The position numbers were made by a program, and so were the translations under genes. From contig NC_081405.1 of assembly GCF_030272615.1 (NCBI RefSeq), positions 315,582,041-315,646,040 on the forward strand: a stretch of DNA of 64,000 nt, read 5' to 3'. A model generated the notes under the pieces. It was not told the origin of the DNA. It saw only the letters and a program-made list of their open reading frames with translations, and ran no database searches. The DNA comes from Cryptomeria japonica (lineage: Eukaryota > Streptophyta > Pinopsida > Cupressales > Cupressaceae). Positions 10,811 through 21,495 of the stretch are shown here, in pieces. Position 1 is the first letter of the stretch; every line of letters starts with the position of its first letter.

Positions 10811-13800
10811 CTAGCATTTGTCATCCCATTGAAAGCGGATGTTCTTGTGTAGTAGGTGTGTGAATGGGTGACATTTATCAGCCAATTGTGCAATGAATCT
10901 TCGGATGGATTGAAGCCGCCCTTGTAATGTCCTTAGCTGACTGATATTCTTTGGAGGTGGCATGTCCATTATTGCCTTAACCTTTGCTGGGTCGACCTCA
11001 ATACCTTTGCTTGAGACAATGTATCCTAGAAGCTTCCCGGAGGTCACTCCAAAGACACATTTCTTTGAGTTGAGTCGAACATGATATTGTTCCAGTCTAT
11101 CAATGATTTGATCTAAGATGTGGAGATGTCCTTCTCTAGTAAGTGATTTTGCTAGTAAGTCATCCACATAATCTTCCATCATAGTATGCATCATGTCATG
11201 GAAGATGGTGGTCATTGCTCTTTGATAGGTCGCTCCTGCATTCTTTAGACCAAAAGGCATTACATTCCAGCAATATGTGCCCCATGGACATGTGAAGGCT
11301 ATCTTATGTTGATCTTCTGGTGCGATCTTTATTTGATTGTATCCTGAAAAGCCATCCATGAGTGAAAGCATGGCATGTCCTGTTGTCAAATCCACTATGA
11401 TGTCGATATTTGGTAGAGGGAAGTCATCCTTAGGACAAGCCTTATTTAGATCTCTGAAGTCTGTACAAATGCGGATGCCCCCTTTTGGTTTGCCGACAGG
11501 CACAATATTGGAGATCCATTCTGCATAATCAATTGGCCTAATGAAACCAACATCTAGGAGTTTCTTGAGTTCTGTTTTGACTAGCACTGCAATTTGAGGA
11601 TGCATCTTACGAAGCTTCTGCTTGACAGGTTTGGCTCCTTCTGCTACGGTGAGGTGATGCATGACTAAATCAGGATCAAGCCCAGGCATGTCTGCATATG
11701 ACCATGCAAAGTTGATCTGACGCTTCTGGAAGAACTCTATAAATTTAGGTTGTTCCTCTGGAGTGAGAAGAGATGCCAGATGTATGATATGAGGATTTTC
11801 AGGAGTCCCCACATTGTATTCATTGGTTTCCTCGATAAGAATCGTGGATCGTTCTTGTTGTGTACTAGCAGGGAGAATGTCAAACCCTTCATCCTCAGGC
11901 GCCTCAGAGAGGTTTTCACCATTGGATACGCTCTTTCTTTTTACTTTTGTTGGATCAAACAGTGCCACAGTGTGGTTTTCACTGGAAGATCCATGTTTTA
12001 ATGTTATATTTTTGCAGCTGAAGGGTTTGGCATCCGCCCCGAAGTATGCGGCGCTATTAAGTTCAATGGCAAATCCAGCTTTGTGATCCCCGCTGGGTAG
12101 ATTATCCCTTAATTCCAAAAAGTCAATGATAGCCTCATCGTTCTGGAAGAGGTCAAGACATGGGGGATTTGGTTGGTTCCATTCAATGAGTTCAGGGTGG
12201 ATAATGGGCATTACTTCATCGATTAAGTTAAGTGCGGGAGATGTATCAGTGAGGGTTAAGACGTTATGGTGAAGGTCGTTAATGGTACTCTCCTTGTCAG
12301 AATCAGGCGTAGGATGAAACGTAGGGTCTGTGGAAGATGTTTCCAGCTCAGGTACCCAAGTGGTCTTTATCTGTGCTTCTCCGTAAACAGGAATGTCTTT
12401 GTGTGGCGGAGGTGGTGATGTGTCTTCCTCATCTGAAGTGTTAAGCTGTACAGAATCAAATTCCCACTCATGTGAGTCGGTCTCTGAATCACTTTCCAGC
12501 ATCCGATTGCTATACCATACTGGGATGTCTTTGGAGTTGAACACGACAGGTGTGATTGGTTCATGTATCTTTGTGATGATCGGTGCTGCAGGAACCATGA
12601 TGGGGATTAAAGGATTTGTCACTGGAAGTATCGGCAGTGTTGATTTAGTGGCTTCTATTGGAACGGCTGGTGTCATAGATGTTGCTGCGGGTTCTGAGAT
12701 AGTTGCTGCTGCTAATGGTGCTGCTGATGGGATTACTGGTTCGTTTGGTGGGATGATTGGTATTGTAGATGGTTGTAGTGGGTTTGTGAGCCTCGATGGG
12801 GCAATGGGGATAGTGTTTGATGGTGCTTTGATTATGAAAGGTGTCCTCTTTGCAGTAGGCGGGCAAAATGGTTTGCTGGGTTTTCCTTTGAATCTGAGTT
12901 TAGGAAGGATCTCTTTTTCAAAACCGAGGCCTGTATTACCTTTGGGCTTGAATTTCGGTAGCAGCGGTTCATGTCGTCCTTGTTTGCAGTATCCCAAAGC
13001 ACTCTGACCATCATATCCCATTCTTTGCATAATGAGGAGGCCTTTGCCATATTGTTCCGTAGGAAGTGTAACTTGCGGTTTGTCAGTGGTGATGGGATCT
13101 TTATAGATCCAGTCCGCTAGGTCCTCATCTTGTGTTTCTTCCTCTTGACTCTTTCCAAGGATGAAAGGCGTTAAGGTACATGCTGGTGTGATTAGTGGTT
13201 GCTGGAGTAACTGCTGTGGTTTACCATGTGTTCTAGGAGAAGTGGGCATTTTTCCCACACAAAAGAGTTGACTCAAGTTGTATTCTCCAGGACCTTCCTC
13301 TGCGACTTTCATCTTAAGCTTTTCTTGCTTGGGTATAGGAGTGTTTGAACTGGCAAGAGAGGCGGGATTTACATATGATGTGGAGGAAATGGCTTCTCTA
13401 TTATTAGGAATAGTAATTTCTGGTTGATGGCTGATATTATGGCAAAATGCAAAGGGATTTGCATCGCCCAGGATTGTGACCTCTGCACCATTATGTGGGA
13501 ACTTGATACATTGATGGTAGGTAGATGGAACAGCTTGCATGGCATGTATCCAAGGTCTACCTAACAATAGATTATATGGCAGAGGAAGGTCCAGAACCTG
13601 ACAAATGATATGCTTTACCATAGGGCCCACTCGGATTGGTAGTACCACTGCTCCTTTGGATGAACGCTCTGCATCATCATAGGCTTTGATGGTGATCTTC
13701 TTACGAGGATCCACTGATTCTATTGCATATCCCAATGCCGTGACCAACTGAAGTGTGCAAATGTTTAGACCTGCTCCATTATCGATCAAGACTCGCTTGA

Positions 13801-15832
13801 TCCTATGCTGGTTGATAAATCCTTCAATGTGTAGCGAGGCATTATGAGGTTGCTGGAAGGAAGAGTTGTCACTTTCAGAAAAAGTGAGACAAGGTGATGA
13901 TTTTAGATTTCCAACCATGGCTTGAAATTGGTCCGTATTCAAGTTTGCAGGGACTGACGCCTCTTGGAGTGCTTGATCCAAGATAGTTTTATGAGATGGT
14001 GACAGGCGTAATAGCTCTAAAATGGATATAAGCGCAGGCGTTTTGTCTAATTGTTCCACAAGATTGTACTGCTTTGGGATGGAGGTGGTGCCTTGTGGAG
14101 CTGCCTTGATGGTAACTTTGCCGCGACGCGTAACAACATTGCAATTTGAGGTGGGATTTTTGAAGGTGATAGTTGCAATTTGTTCACTGGCATCATACAG
14201 GTGATTGACAGTGTAATTATACGCAGCTTGCGTATAATCAGTGGTATCAGGACCTCGTATGGACGTGGAAGGACCTCTTTGATCTTGCGATGGAAGTGGA
14301 TTTTTGAACATCTGATGATCATTATTGGTTGTTTTTGGATCATGCCCTTCAATTTCAATTTCTCCTCGGTCAATAAGATCCTGAATGAGATCTTTCAATC
14401 GATGACAATTACTTGTCTTGTGTCCTCTTCCTTGATGGAACTCACAATGTTCAGTATCCTTCCACCATGCTGGTTTGACTTGGGGCTCATAATTTGATAA
14501 CTTAGGTAGAGTGATCAAATTCTGAGAAATGAGTTGTCGCATCACCGTTTCAATGGGTTCCCCTAAGGGAGTGTATGTGCGTTTTTGTTTTTGTGGACGG
14601 GGTCTTGGTTCATCATGAGATGTGATGTGACCTTGATTAGGAAGAACATTTGTGTTATTTTGAGGTGGAGGATTTTGTCCTGCAAATCGAACCACAGGTT
14701 GTGCATTTTGGATAGTTCGAGCATCCACAACCCCATCATTGACGATATTTTTGTTCTTGTTCCAGAAGTTCGGTTTATCGCTATTGAAGCGCGGGCGAGG
14801 ACCATCTTTTGGTTCATTAAAGATTTTGATGAGTCCTTTCTTGATGAGTGCCTGTTCACACTTTATACCTTTGGTGATCATATCGTTAAAAGAATCTGTA
14901 TCTTTGACATCCAGGTGAAATTCCATTTCTTCGTTTAAGTTGGAAATGAAAATTTCCACTAGTTCTCGTTCAGGTAACTGAAGAGAACGTCTGCTAGACA
15001 TTTGGCGCCATCGTTGCAGGAATACTGAGAATAATTCACCTGGTTTTTGTTTGGTGTTGCATAGATCAGCCATGGTGATGTCGCGTTCAATATTATAAGA
15101 GTAATGAGATAGGAACTTCTGGATGAGTTCCTCAAATGTTCTAATGCCACCTGGTAGTCGGGAAAACCATGATGTGGTTGTTCCTCCCAAGCTTTGGGGA
15201 AAAAGGCGCATTAAGTATGTGTCTTCATATGCAACTTCGAGACAAGCGGAATGAAATTCTCGGACATGATCGCGGGGATCTCCCTTTCCTCTATATTTTT
15301 TGAATTTTGGTGTTTCGAACCCGTGTGGAAAGGGTGGCATAAAAAGATTCCTATCAAACGGATAGGGACATATGTCGTTAAGTGAGAATTGATTGGTCTT
15401 AACACCACTATGAAGTTGTTGGGCGAGATTCTCAACTTGTTGCCACAACATCTCCATTTCATTAGGAGGAGGAGGTGGTGGGTTACCTCGAGGGATGTTA
15501 TATCTGATGGAATCTCTACCTCTTTCCCCCTCATGGCGACTTTGTCTTTCTGATGCTTGTCTTAATTGGGCAAGATCAAAGTCAGAGGGGAGTTTGGCTC
15601 CTTCTTGAGTGAGTCTTAAAAAGTGAGCATCCGCATTGCTCCTTAGTATTTCATCAAATAATCTGTTAAAATGAGGGTTATGCTGAACCCTTTCGATTGT
15701 TGAAGGAGTGGGTGTACCTGGGTTTTCATCATTCCCATTTCCTCCAAGTGCTTCTTGAAATTCATTGAGGTTGTCCTCTTCTTCCTCAATTTCTATTTCT
15801 CGTTGCCTTGATCGTGATCGGGTTTGAGCCAT
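10811..15832 (-). CDS. E1 polyprotein, gag-protease-reverse transcriptase part
   Basis: An ORF of 1673 codons starts at the ATG MAQTRSRSRQRE. It shows a gag core at residues 165-310 (FETPKFKKYRGKGDP to IFISNLNEEM), a CX2HX4HX4C zinc motif at 463-476, and a retropepsin at about 680-790 (VLIDNGAGLNI, LLGRPWIHAM; DNG instead of DTG/DSG). A G-patch-like segment lies at about 927-975 (KGLLIMQRMGYDGQSALG, then GNTGLGFE), followed by a long Pro/Thr-rich linker. Reverse transcriptase follows, with GGIRICTDFRDLN, MPFGLKNAGATYQR and the catalytic YVDD at about residue 1555 (near 11160-11171). The ORF ends at a TAG just after the RT connection domain; downstream domains continue in the same frame. It lies about 2.7 kb downstream of the 5' LTR, so it is translated from the genomic transcript. 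Confidence 0.92.
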   Translation of the reverse strand: MAQTRSRSRQREIEIEEEEDNLNEFQEALGGNGNDENPGTPTPSTIERVQHNPHFNRLFDEILRSNADAHFLRLTQEGAKLPSDFDLAQLRQASERQSRHEGERGRDSIRYNIPRGNPPPPPPNEMEMLWQQVENLAQQLHSGVKTNQFSLNDICPYPFDRNLFMPPFPHGFETPKFKKYRGKGDPRDHVREFHSACLEVAYEDTYLMRLFPQSLGGTTTSWFSRLPGGIRTFEELIQKFLSHYSYNIERDITMADLCNTKQKPGELFSVFLQRWRQMSSRRSLQLPERELVEIFISNLNEEMEFHLDVKDTDSFNDMITKGIKCEQALIKKGLIKIFNEPKDGPRPRFNSDKPNFWNKNKNIVNDGVVDARTIQNAQPVVRFAGQNPPPQNNTNVLPNQGHITSHDEPRPRPQKQKRTYTPLGEPIETVMRQLISQNLITLPKLSNYEPQVKPAWWKDTEHCEFHQGRGHKTSNCHRLKDLIQDLIDRGEIEIEGHDPKTTNNDHQMFKNPLPSQDQRGPSTSIRGPDTTDYTQAAYNYTVNHLYDASEQIATITFKNPTSNCNVVTRRGKVTIKAAPQGTTSIPKQYNLVEQLDKTPALISILELLRLSPSHKTILDQALQEASVPANLNTDQFQAMVGNLKSSPCLTFSESDNSSFQQPHNASLHIEGFINQHRIKRVLIDNGAGLNICTLQLVTALGYAIESVDPRKKITIKAYDDAERSSKGAVVLPIRVGPMVKHIICQVLDLPLPYNLLLGRPWIHAMQAVPSTYHQCIKFPHNGAEVTILGDANPFAFCHNISHQPEITIPNNREAISSTSYVNPASLASSNTPIPKQEKLKMKVAEEGPGEYNLSQLFCVGKMPTSPRTHGKPQQLLQQPLITPACTLTPFILGKSQEEETQDEDLADWIYKDPITTDKPQVTLPTEQYGKGLLIMQRMGYDGQSALGYCKQGRHEPLLPKFKPKGNTGLGFEKEILPKLRFKGKPSKPFCPPTAKRTPFIIKAPSNTIPIAPSRLTNPLQPSTIPIIPPNEPVIPSAAPLAAATISEPAATSMTPAVPIEATKSTLPILPVTNPLIPIMVPAAPIITKIHEPITPVVFNSKDIPVWYSNRMLESDSETDSHEWEFDSVQLNTSDEEDTSPPPPHKDIPVYGEAQIKTTWVPELETSSTDPTFHPTPDSDKESTINDLHHNVLTLTDTSPALNLIDEVMPIIHPELIEWNQPNPPCLDLFQNDEAIIDFLELRDNLPSGDHKAGFAIELNSAAYFGADAKPFSCKNITLKHGSSSENHTVALFDPTKVKRKSVSNGENLSEAPEDEGFDILPASTQQERSTILIEETNEYNVGTPENPHIIHLASLLTPEEQPKFIEFFQKRQINFAWSYADMPGLDPDLVMHHLTVAEGAKPVKQKLRKMHPQIAVLVKTELKKLLDVGFIRPIDYAEWISNIVPVGKPKGGIRICTDFRDLNKACPKDDFPLPNIDIIVDLTTGHAMLSLMDGFSGYNQIKIAPEDQHKIAFTCPWGTYCWNVMPFGLKNAGATYQRAMTTIFHDMMHTMMEDYVDDLLAKSLTREGHLHILDQIIDRLEQYHVRLNSKKCVFGVTSGKLLGYIVSSKGIEVDPAKVKAIMDMPPPKNISQLRTLQGRLQSIRRFIAQLADKCHPFTHLLHKNIRFQWDDKC

Positions 15833-18143
15833 TTTGTTTTTGAAGTTGATTGAAGATGATGATGAGTGGTGATGAAATGAAAGATTGATTGGTTGGTGAT
15901 TTGTGTTGTATGTAGATCTCTAGCACTTTAAGGTAGATGTAACCGAAATTCCTCCTTTGAAATGCTTGTTTGTTTTGATAAGATTTGATGTGATAAGAAA
16001 TCTGAGATGTGTTACAGATTTTGACTACCTAGTAATGAGAGGATTCACTCATGAACTAGTTTTAACCTGCGCAGATGTGTCTCTTAGGATGAGCTTATCC
16101 TAGATGTAGAAACAATCTAAAAAGTGATGTGATGTGTTTGATTTCAAGCAATATCTAAAAAGGAATCTTGGGACAAGAACCTCTCAATGTTTTAAGAGTT
16201 TTGGGATGGATTGATGATGAAGTGATGATGGATGAAAATGTTTTCAACTTCAATAAAAACTTTGTATTACAAATGGGACAAACTCTATCTCTTCCCTTTC
16301 AGGCGTTGGTGGCACTTCTCGAGCTGTGTTGTAGGTGATACAGATGTTTGGGAAGAAGTTGGGATTAATCTTTCCTCCTTGATTTTTGTGATAACTCAAA
16401 GCTCTATATTGCATAAAAGCTCTGCGGTTCAATGATTCTGAATCAAACTCGTTTGTTTTACCTTGAAGGTATAGACGCATGCGATGTAGAAAGACTCTAT
16501 GGGACACAAAGATTTGTCAATTGATATAGAAGAATTTCCTCCTTTTGATCAAAGTCTTTGAGCTTAGTGGTCTCCTTTTCAAGGTGATATTCTGATGACA
16601 CTTCTTCTTTCGCAAGATGTGAAGAATGGTCATAAAATGTGATTCTTTGTTGTTTGCACTGTGTTTTTGGTATTTTTGGTTGTGTTGACAGATGTTGGAT
16701 GAATACTTTGTTTTTGGGATTGATTTTCTGATTTTTCTTTGACAAGAAAACAAAGCAAGCACACAAACACAAAATTGTAGCCTCAAAGGCACAAATGAGT
16801 ATGGGTCTAGATCAACCCAATCCTTGGACTTATTTTTGACCCTTTCTTTAGATTTATTTTAAGGTGTATTTCCAAAGCCTGAAGTCGGCTCAATTTGCAC
16901 TAGGTCTGTAAAACGAACACACTTCAAACACTCTTTATCCCTATGGTCCGATGGCCAGTTGTGATAAATTTAGCCCACATCTTGATATTTCTTCGACTTT
17001 GGTACTACATACCTTATGAATCCCGCCGTGGCAGGTAAGGATGTGATATACTAAGTCTTGCACGAGCATAACAAATAGATGATCCCTATGATGGGGGAGT
17101 CACCACTTTTATCAAGCCACAAGTGACTTTTCAAAAAGCTATGTTTCTACTCAAGGAAATATGTATGGTGAGTATCTTGGGAGCAAAACCATCTATGCTC
17201 TTGCACTAAATTATACCTCAAATATCCTCAATCAATAGAACAGGTGGGCTACTACTTAAAGGTGTTTAGTCATGTTCGATGGCTTTGGACATAAGTTCAT
17301 TCTGTAGTGACTCACTTAAGAGCCTTGTAACTGGTGGTGGGGCCCATTTGTCCTTTCGGCCAGTTACACTGTAGGAACAGCTATACCCAAGGCTACAGCT
17401 TTCGCTCTCACCTGATTTCTATAGCGGCTCGAAGGATTTACCGCTCGAGGTCGTTCCCAAGAGTATCGATCCCTTGGCAGGCCTCTCTTAAAAAATAAAA
17501 TTTTGAGTGTTACTAACACTTTTCTCTCGCACCTAGGACCACGAGAGCCAAGGGAGAGGATAGTGTGTGTTAGAAGTAGGTCCACTCGACTGACTTTTGT
17601 GCACAAGCGTGCCAAACATGAAATTCACTTGTTCTTTTTAATCCAACATTTGCAAAGATGATCTAACTATTTGGAGATGTTGCTCCAACAGCCATGGTGT
17701 TCTTTTTAACTTCAAAGGCAATGTGTTTTGTAATCTAGAATTTGAAAACCCTGGTCAACTTAATGAAAAACACGTTTTGCTTGAAGGAAATTTTGTTTGC
17801 AAAAATCAATCAAAAACAAGTGGTTTGTCAGTTTTATTTGCACCAAATTTTTGAAATGTGGATTGTAAATTTTAGGTCCCAATTGATGCAATGAAATCAA
17901 ATTTTGTTAATTTTAAGCACCAAAGAAAATGAGGCCTAACTAGAAAACAATGAAAAACTCTTTTTTTGTGTTTTTAAGTTCTTTTTAAGCACTAAATGAA
18001 AATTTTTGTGATTTTTGTTGTGTTGTTAACCTGCACAAAGAAAAGAAACGAGTTAATTAAATCAATGCTCAAAGGGGGGCTTCCACAAGCCTAAGTTTTG
18101 ATTTTTGGGTTACAAGTCCATTTGGGTGACACTCTGTCGCAAT
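15833..18143 (-). other. 5' leader of E1, distal part
   Basis: About 2.3 kb without a convincing ORF lies between the AGCGCT array and the gag start. Short ORFs (for example 16250-16792) look random. I see no tRNA or recognised RNA here. Confidence 0.6.
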
Positions 18144-18417
18144 AGCGCTATTCTGTGTTTTTACAGAAGCGCTGATTAATACAACAGCGCTAGTCTGCGT
18201 GAGCAGAAGCGCTAATTTAAACAGTAGCACTGAAAGAAAAGAAAATCCCGAGAAGACAAAAGCGCTATAAGTGTGTCAATAGCGCTGAAACTGGGACAAT
18301 AGCACTGGAATGTTGTCAATAGCGCTGAAACATTTTCAATAGCGCTACTTTAGGGTCAATAGCGCTAAAAGAAATTTTTCAATAGCGCTAAAACGAGTTC
18401 AATAGCGCCGAAGCGCG
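18144..18417 (-). repeat. Periodic AGCGCT palindrome array in the E1 leader
   Basis: Ten perfect AGCGCT palindromes start at 18144, 18168, 18186, 18208, 18261, 18281, 18321, 18341, 18361 and 18384. Near copies are AGCACT at 18226 and 18301, AGCGCC at 18404 and AGCGCG at 18412. From 18261 to 18361 the spacing is exactly 20 bp, with a consensus close to TCAATAGCGCTGAAA. The array starts about 50 bp downstream of the primer-binding site in the element's sense. Confidence 0.85.
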
Positions 18418-18465
18418 ACCTGTGTGGCAATTTCAACAAGCAAAATGTTAATTTCAAAAAAAATT

Positions 18466-18504
18466 ATCAGAAGGTTGCGTGTTCGATTCACGTCGGGTTC
18501 ACCA
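18466..18504 (-). other. Extended tRNA-Trp primer-binding site of E1
   Basis: The plus strand reads as the 3' half of plant tRNA-Trp(CCA) ending in GTCGGGTTCACCA, so the element RNA is complementary to that tRNA. The match covers about 39 nt: acceptor strand, the whole T arm, variable loop and part of the anticodon stem. Ordinary LTR-element sites span 12-18 nt. Two bases (AA) separate it from the 5' LTR end at 18507. The tRNA identity was recalled from known plant tRNA-Trp sequence and not searched. Confidence 0.82.
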
Positions 18505-18506
18505 AA

Positions 18507-19940
18507 TGATGCCCTCCTAAATGGCACAATGTTAGTCTATGATCAAAGAACACAAAACACACAAGACGTTAGAGTTAATCAATCAAAAACCAAACACATG
18601 AAGGCATTCCAAGAGAGATACTAAAAACACATGCTAATGAATCTAACTAAAGAAGTAAGACAATGAGATATCTCCAACTATCTCTCAGCATGATATTAGT
18701 TCCTTCTCCCTTGTTCCTCTCCTCTCCAAGTTCCAAAATAGTGTAGCTCTCAGCAGCTTTTTGCACTATGGATGCTTATGGAGGATTGAGATTGTAGAAT
18801 AGCTCCAAACATGAAATGAAAAGCTATTTTAATGCTAAAATGATATATTTTAACCAAAAGACAAAAGATTAGATTGTTTATGCTAAAATGCTCTCTAAAA
18901 TGGCTATAGTCTAAATGCTTACAAGTTTTCAGGATCTGGATTATGAAGGAATGGGCTCTATTTATAGGAAAAATGGAGCAATGGATGGCCAGGATTGAAA
19001 GGTTTAATCAAGGGTCAAGCTTGAAAGTTGGGGATCCATGTGCACAATTGGCACCAATAAAATAGTGACAGGTGTCAACATAGGGTTGGGTTGAAAGAAG
19101 AGGTTGGAGGCATTAAAGGCCTGAGAAGACCTCATGGTTATCTAAAGGCTAAGGGTCAAGTCTAAATTAGGATTACCCACTGGATTAGGAGTTAATGCAA
19201 GGATAAACCTTTGTACAAATGATTAAGAGATAATCATGGTCAAAGCATTAAATGCTTGATGAGACCCTTGGGTTGGATAGAGGTTGAGTCAAAACAAATG
19301 TTTTAACCATGTGGGAGGGTTTGGGTTAACCATTAATGGTTATTGGAGACTTTGTGGATTAAGTGGTTGAAAGTTGGAAGCCTTTAATGGTTTTCAAAGA
19401 CTTTGAGGTTTTTGGTGGTTGAAGGTTGAAAACCTTCAATGGTTATCCAAGACTTTGGGCCATTTGAGAAGTGACTCCATTTTGCTTAGGAATGTGACAA
19501 TAATTAGGGGATGGATTAAGTTAATTAGGAAGGGGTTAGAAGAATCTAGAAGGGGATTAGATTTTTGCAAGTGGATTTGGTGGGTGAGGGAAAATAGGAT
19601 TTTATTTAAAATAAAAATTCATTTATTTCAAAATGTGTGCAAGTTGCATTTGTAGGAAAATGCAAGTGGGGTGGGGATAATGATTTAAATAAATATTTTA
19701 TTTAATTTATTTAAAAGAGGAATAGGGGGATTTAATTAAATAAATTGATTTTATTTAATTAATTGATTTGAATTGGATTTAATGAATTAATTAAAATAAA
19801 TTAAAAAATTTATTTAATTAATAGAAGAATGTTTGGGGATTAATTAAATATTAATTTAATTAACTGATGGCTAGTGGATTTTTAATCAAATAAATATGAA
19901 ATATTCATTTAATTAAAATGGACAGATTTATGTGACTACA
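18507..19940 (-). repeat. 5' LTR of E1
   Basis: In plus sense it runs from TGATGCCC to GTGACTACA, a TG...CA terminus. The inner end lies two bases from the primer-binding site, the usual spacing. About four substitutions separate it from the 3' LTR over their shared 1.4 kb. A TATA box (TATAAATAG, minus sense) lies near 18960. Confidence 0.9.
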
Positions 19941-19955
19941 GTTCTAATAACTTTT

Positions 19956-19974
19956 GTGTGTTGATAATCACATT
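19956..19974. repeat. Target-site duplication, left side of LINE 1
   Basis: GTGTGTTGATAATCACATT recurs at 27565-27583 with a single C/T difference. A 19-bp duplication is typical of target-primed reverse transcription. Confidence 0.88.
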
Positions 19975-20263
19975 ATTTTTATTTTTATTTTTATTTTTGT
20001 TAATAAGTAAATAGGTGCAGAGGGGCAGCACCCTTGTATTAATCAAAATAGGGAAATACAAGGCCTGGTTCAGTGAGAGCGGTAGGGGGAAAGAACTAGG
20101 AAGAAAACCCCTTACCATAGCTTTATTCCTATAGAAAGAAACCAGCAATAGAAGTTGGACAAGTACAAAACTCCAATCGACAACTGTTGGAAGTACCAGA
20201 GGCCTTTACATAAGGAAACCATAACTAGGAAGCAGAGAAACTAGAGAGAGGTGATAACCGGAA

Positions 20264-21007
20264 TTAGTGGGAATCTTCGGAGTCATCGTCCACAGGAGCA
20301 TGAGCCACATCTAGGACAACGAGACATTCAGGGCCACAATGCAAGTGGGCTGCCGATTCGGCCTTCTCCTTAGGGAGTTGATAATCATTTGGATACCATT
20401 CTTCACCCAGCCCAAACCCCCAATCATTTCCATCCACCAGATCACCATTCTCTAGGATCCCGAGGTCCTCGATCACCACTAGATCTTCACCACAGAGAAA
20501 TATAGCCCTCCAATTCGATGTGAAACCATTTTGAATGCTAGCTGCTTTCAGAAGGAACTCAATGTTCCTGGAGATGACCGGCCAAGTTGCTTGGAAGGAT
20601 ACAAAATCTAGAGAATTGACAATCACAAGCTTCTTTACCTCCACTCCATTGCTAAATGACATATAGTAATTTTGTGGCAGCGAGATTCTGAGATTGTCAT
20701 CAATATTGTCCAATATAACATCTATTGCCCCCAACAAGCGGTGCTTGAACATCATCTGAGTTAGCAATTTAGCTTGTTACTTATTGGTCCCCATGTAGAT
20801 TAATATTGCAAGGAAAAAGGCTAGAATATAAGCATTAGCTTTGTACCTGTGGAAAGCCATAAGAAACTCCTTTCCCAAAATCCTCTTTAAGCTGTGAAGA
20901 ATGAGAGGATGTCGAGAGGAAAGGACCTCTTGCAAATGCCTATCCGTGATCTCGCCCAGGAAGGCCATCTGACGACAAGTAGCTTCGAGGAGGATTGGGG
21001 TCTCCAT
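20264..21007 (-). pseudogene. Third ORF of LINE 1, unknown function
   Basis: A frame of about 247 codons starts at METPILLEATCRQMAFLGE and ends in an acidic tail (DVAHAPVDDDSEDSH). It has one in-frame stop, at 20777-20779. It lies downstream of the RNase H domain and upstream of the A-rich tail, so it belongs to the LINE by position. A hydrophobic segment (ILAFFLAILIYMG) precedes the stop. I recognise no domain. It could be a real accessory protein of this LINE family or a captured host fragment; base use alone does not decide. Confidence 0.45.
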
Positions 21008-21495
21008 ACCGAGTTACCAGGAGAGGAAAGCAAATTATGGTGGAAAGAAGGGGGAAACTATTCTTAAAATGCAAGGAAATGAACCAGAGAATATGACACC
21101 CTGCAATTGCAACTTCATTAAATGCCCACATGCTTAAGCTGTCAGTATTTGAATAGCCATCTACTCCAAACCTCAACTTGTTGTCGACCGACTTTGAGCA
21201 TCAAGTATTCGTAGCTAAATCATGACAGGATACAATCGTTACTAGATACTCAAGTACACTTGAGTTTAATAGCCATGAGCCAAAAGCTGACACTAATCAA
21301 TAGTGCCGACAATGTGTCACATCACAATGAGTAGAAGAGACATTTAACCGGTTAACATGGTAGCCAGTTGATCCTGTGACCAGAGACAAGACACCGGTTT
21401 GCTCCACAACTAGAAGCGGTAGAAAGAAACGGAGAGTGCTCAGTTTATCACGAGACCAACCGGCATGCACCATCTTTCAAAGGATAGATGGCTCT

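Larger units (their letters stand above)
4717..19940 (-). mobile_element. Near-complete Tat-type Ty3/gypsy retrotransposon (E1)
   Basis: The parts appear in canonical order on the minus strand: 5' LTR (18507-19940), primer-binding site (18466-18504), 2.6-kb leader, one gag-PR-RT-RNaseH-integrase frame (15832-8546), a 2.4-kb 3' noncoding region, a polypurine tract (6117-6132) and the 3' LTR (4717-6116). The two LTRs differ at about four substitutions and one small indel over 1.4 kb, so insertion was recent. The frame carries only two stops. An additional RNase H of the archaeal type between the retroviral RNase H and integrase is typical of the Tat lineage. No clean target-site duplication is found, because the outer 33 bp of the 3' LTR is missing at 4717. 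Confidence 0.9.

Noticed and set aside
12393-13007. 204-codon plus-strand ORF
   Set aside because: It is antisense to the Pro/Thr-rich linker of the E1 polyprotein; the Gly/Ala/Ser composition is the complement of that linker.
18144-18417. CRISPR array
   Set aside because: The context is a plant LTR-retrotransposon leader. The repeated core is only 6-15 bp, and there are no cas genes.
18466-18504. tRNA-Trp gene
   Set aside because: Only the 3' half is present and it ends in a genomic CCA next to an LTR, which identifies it as a primer-binding site.
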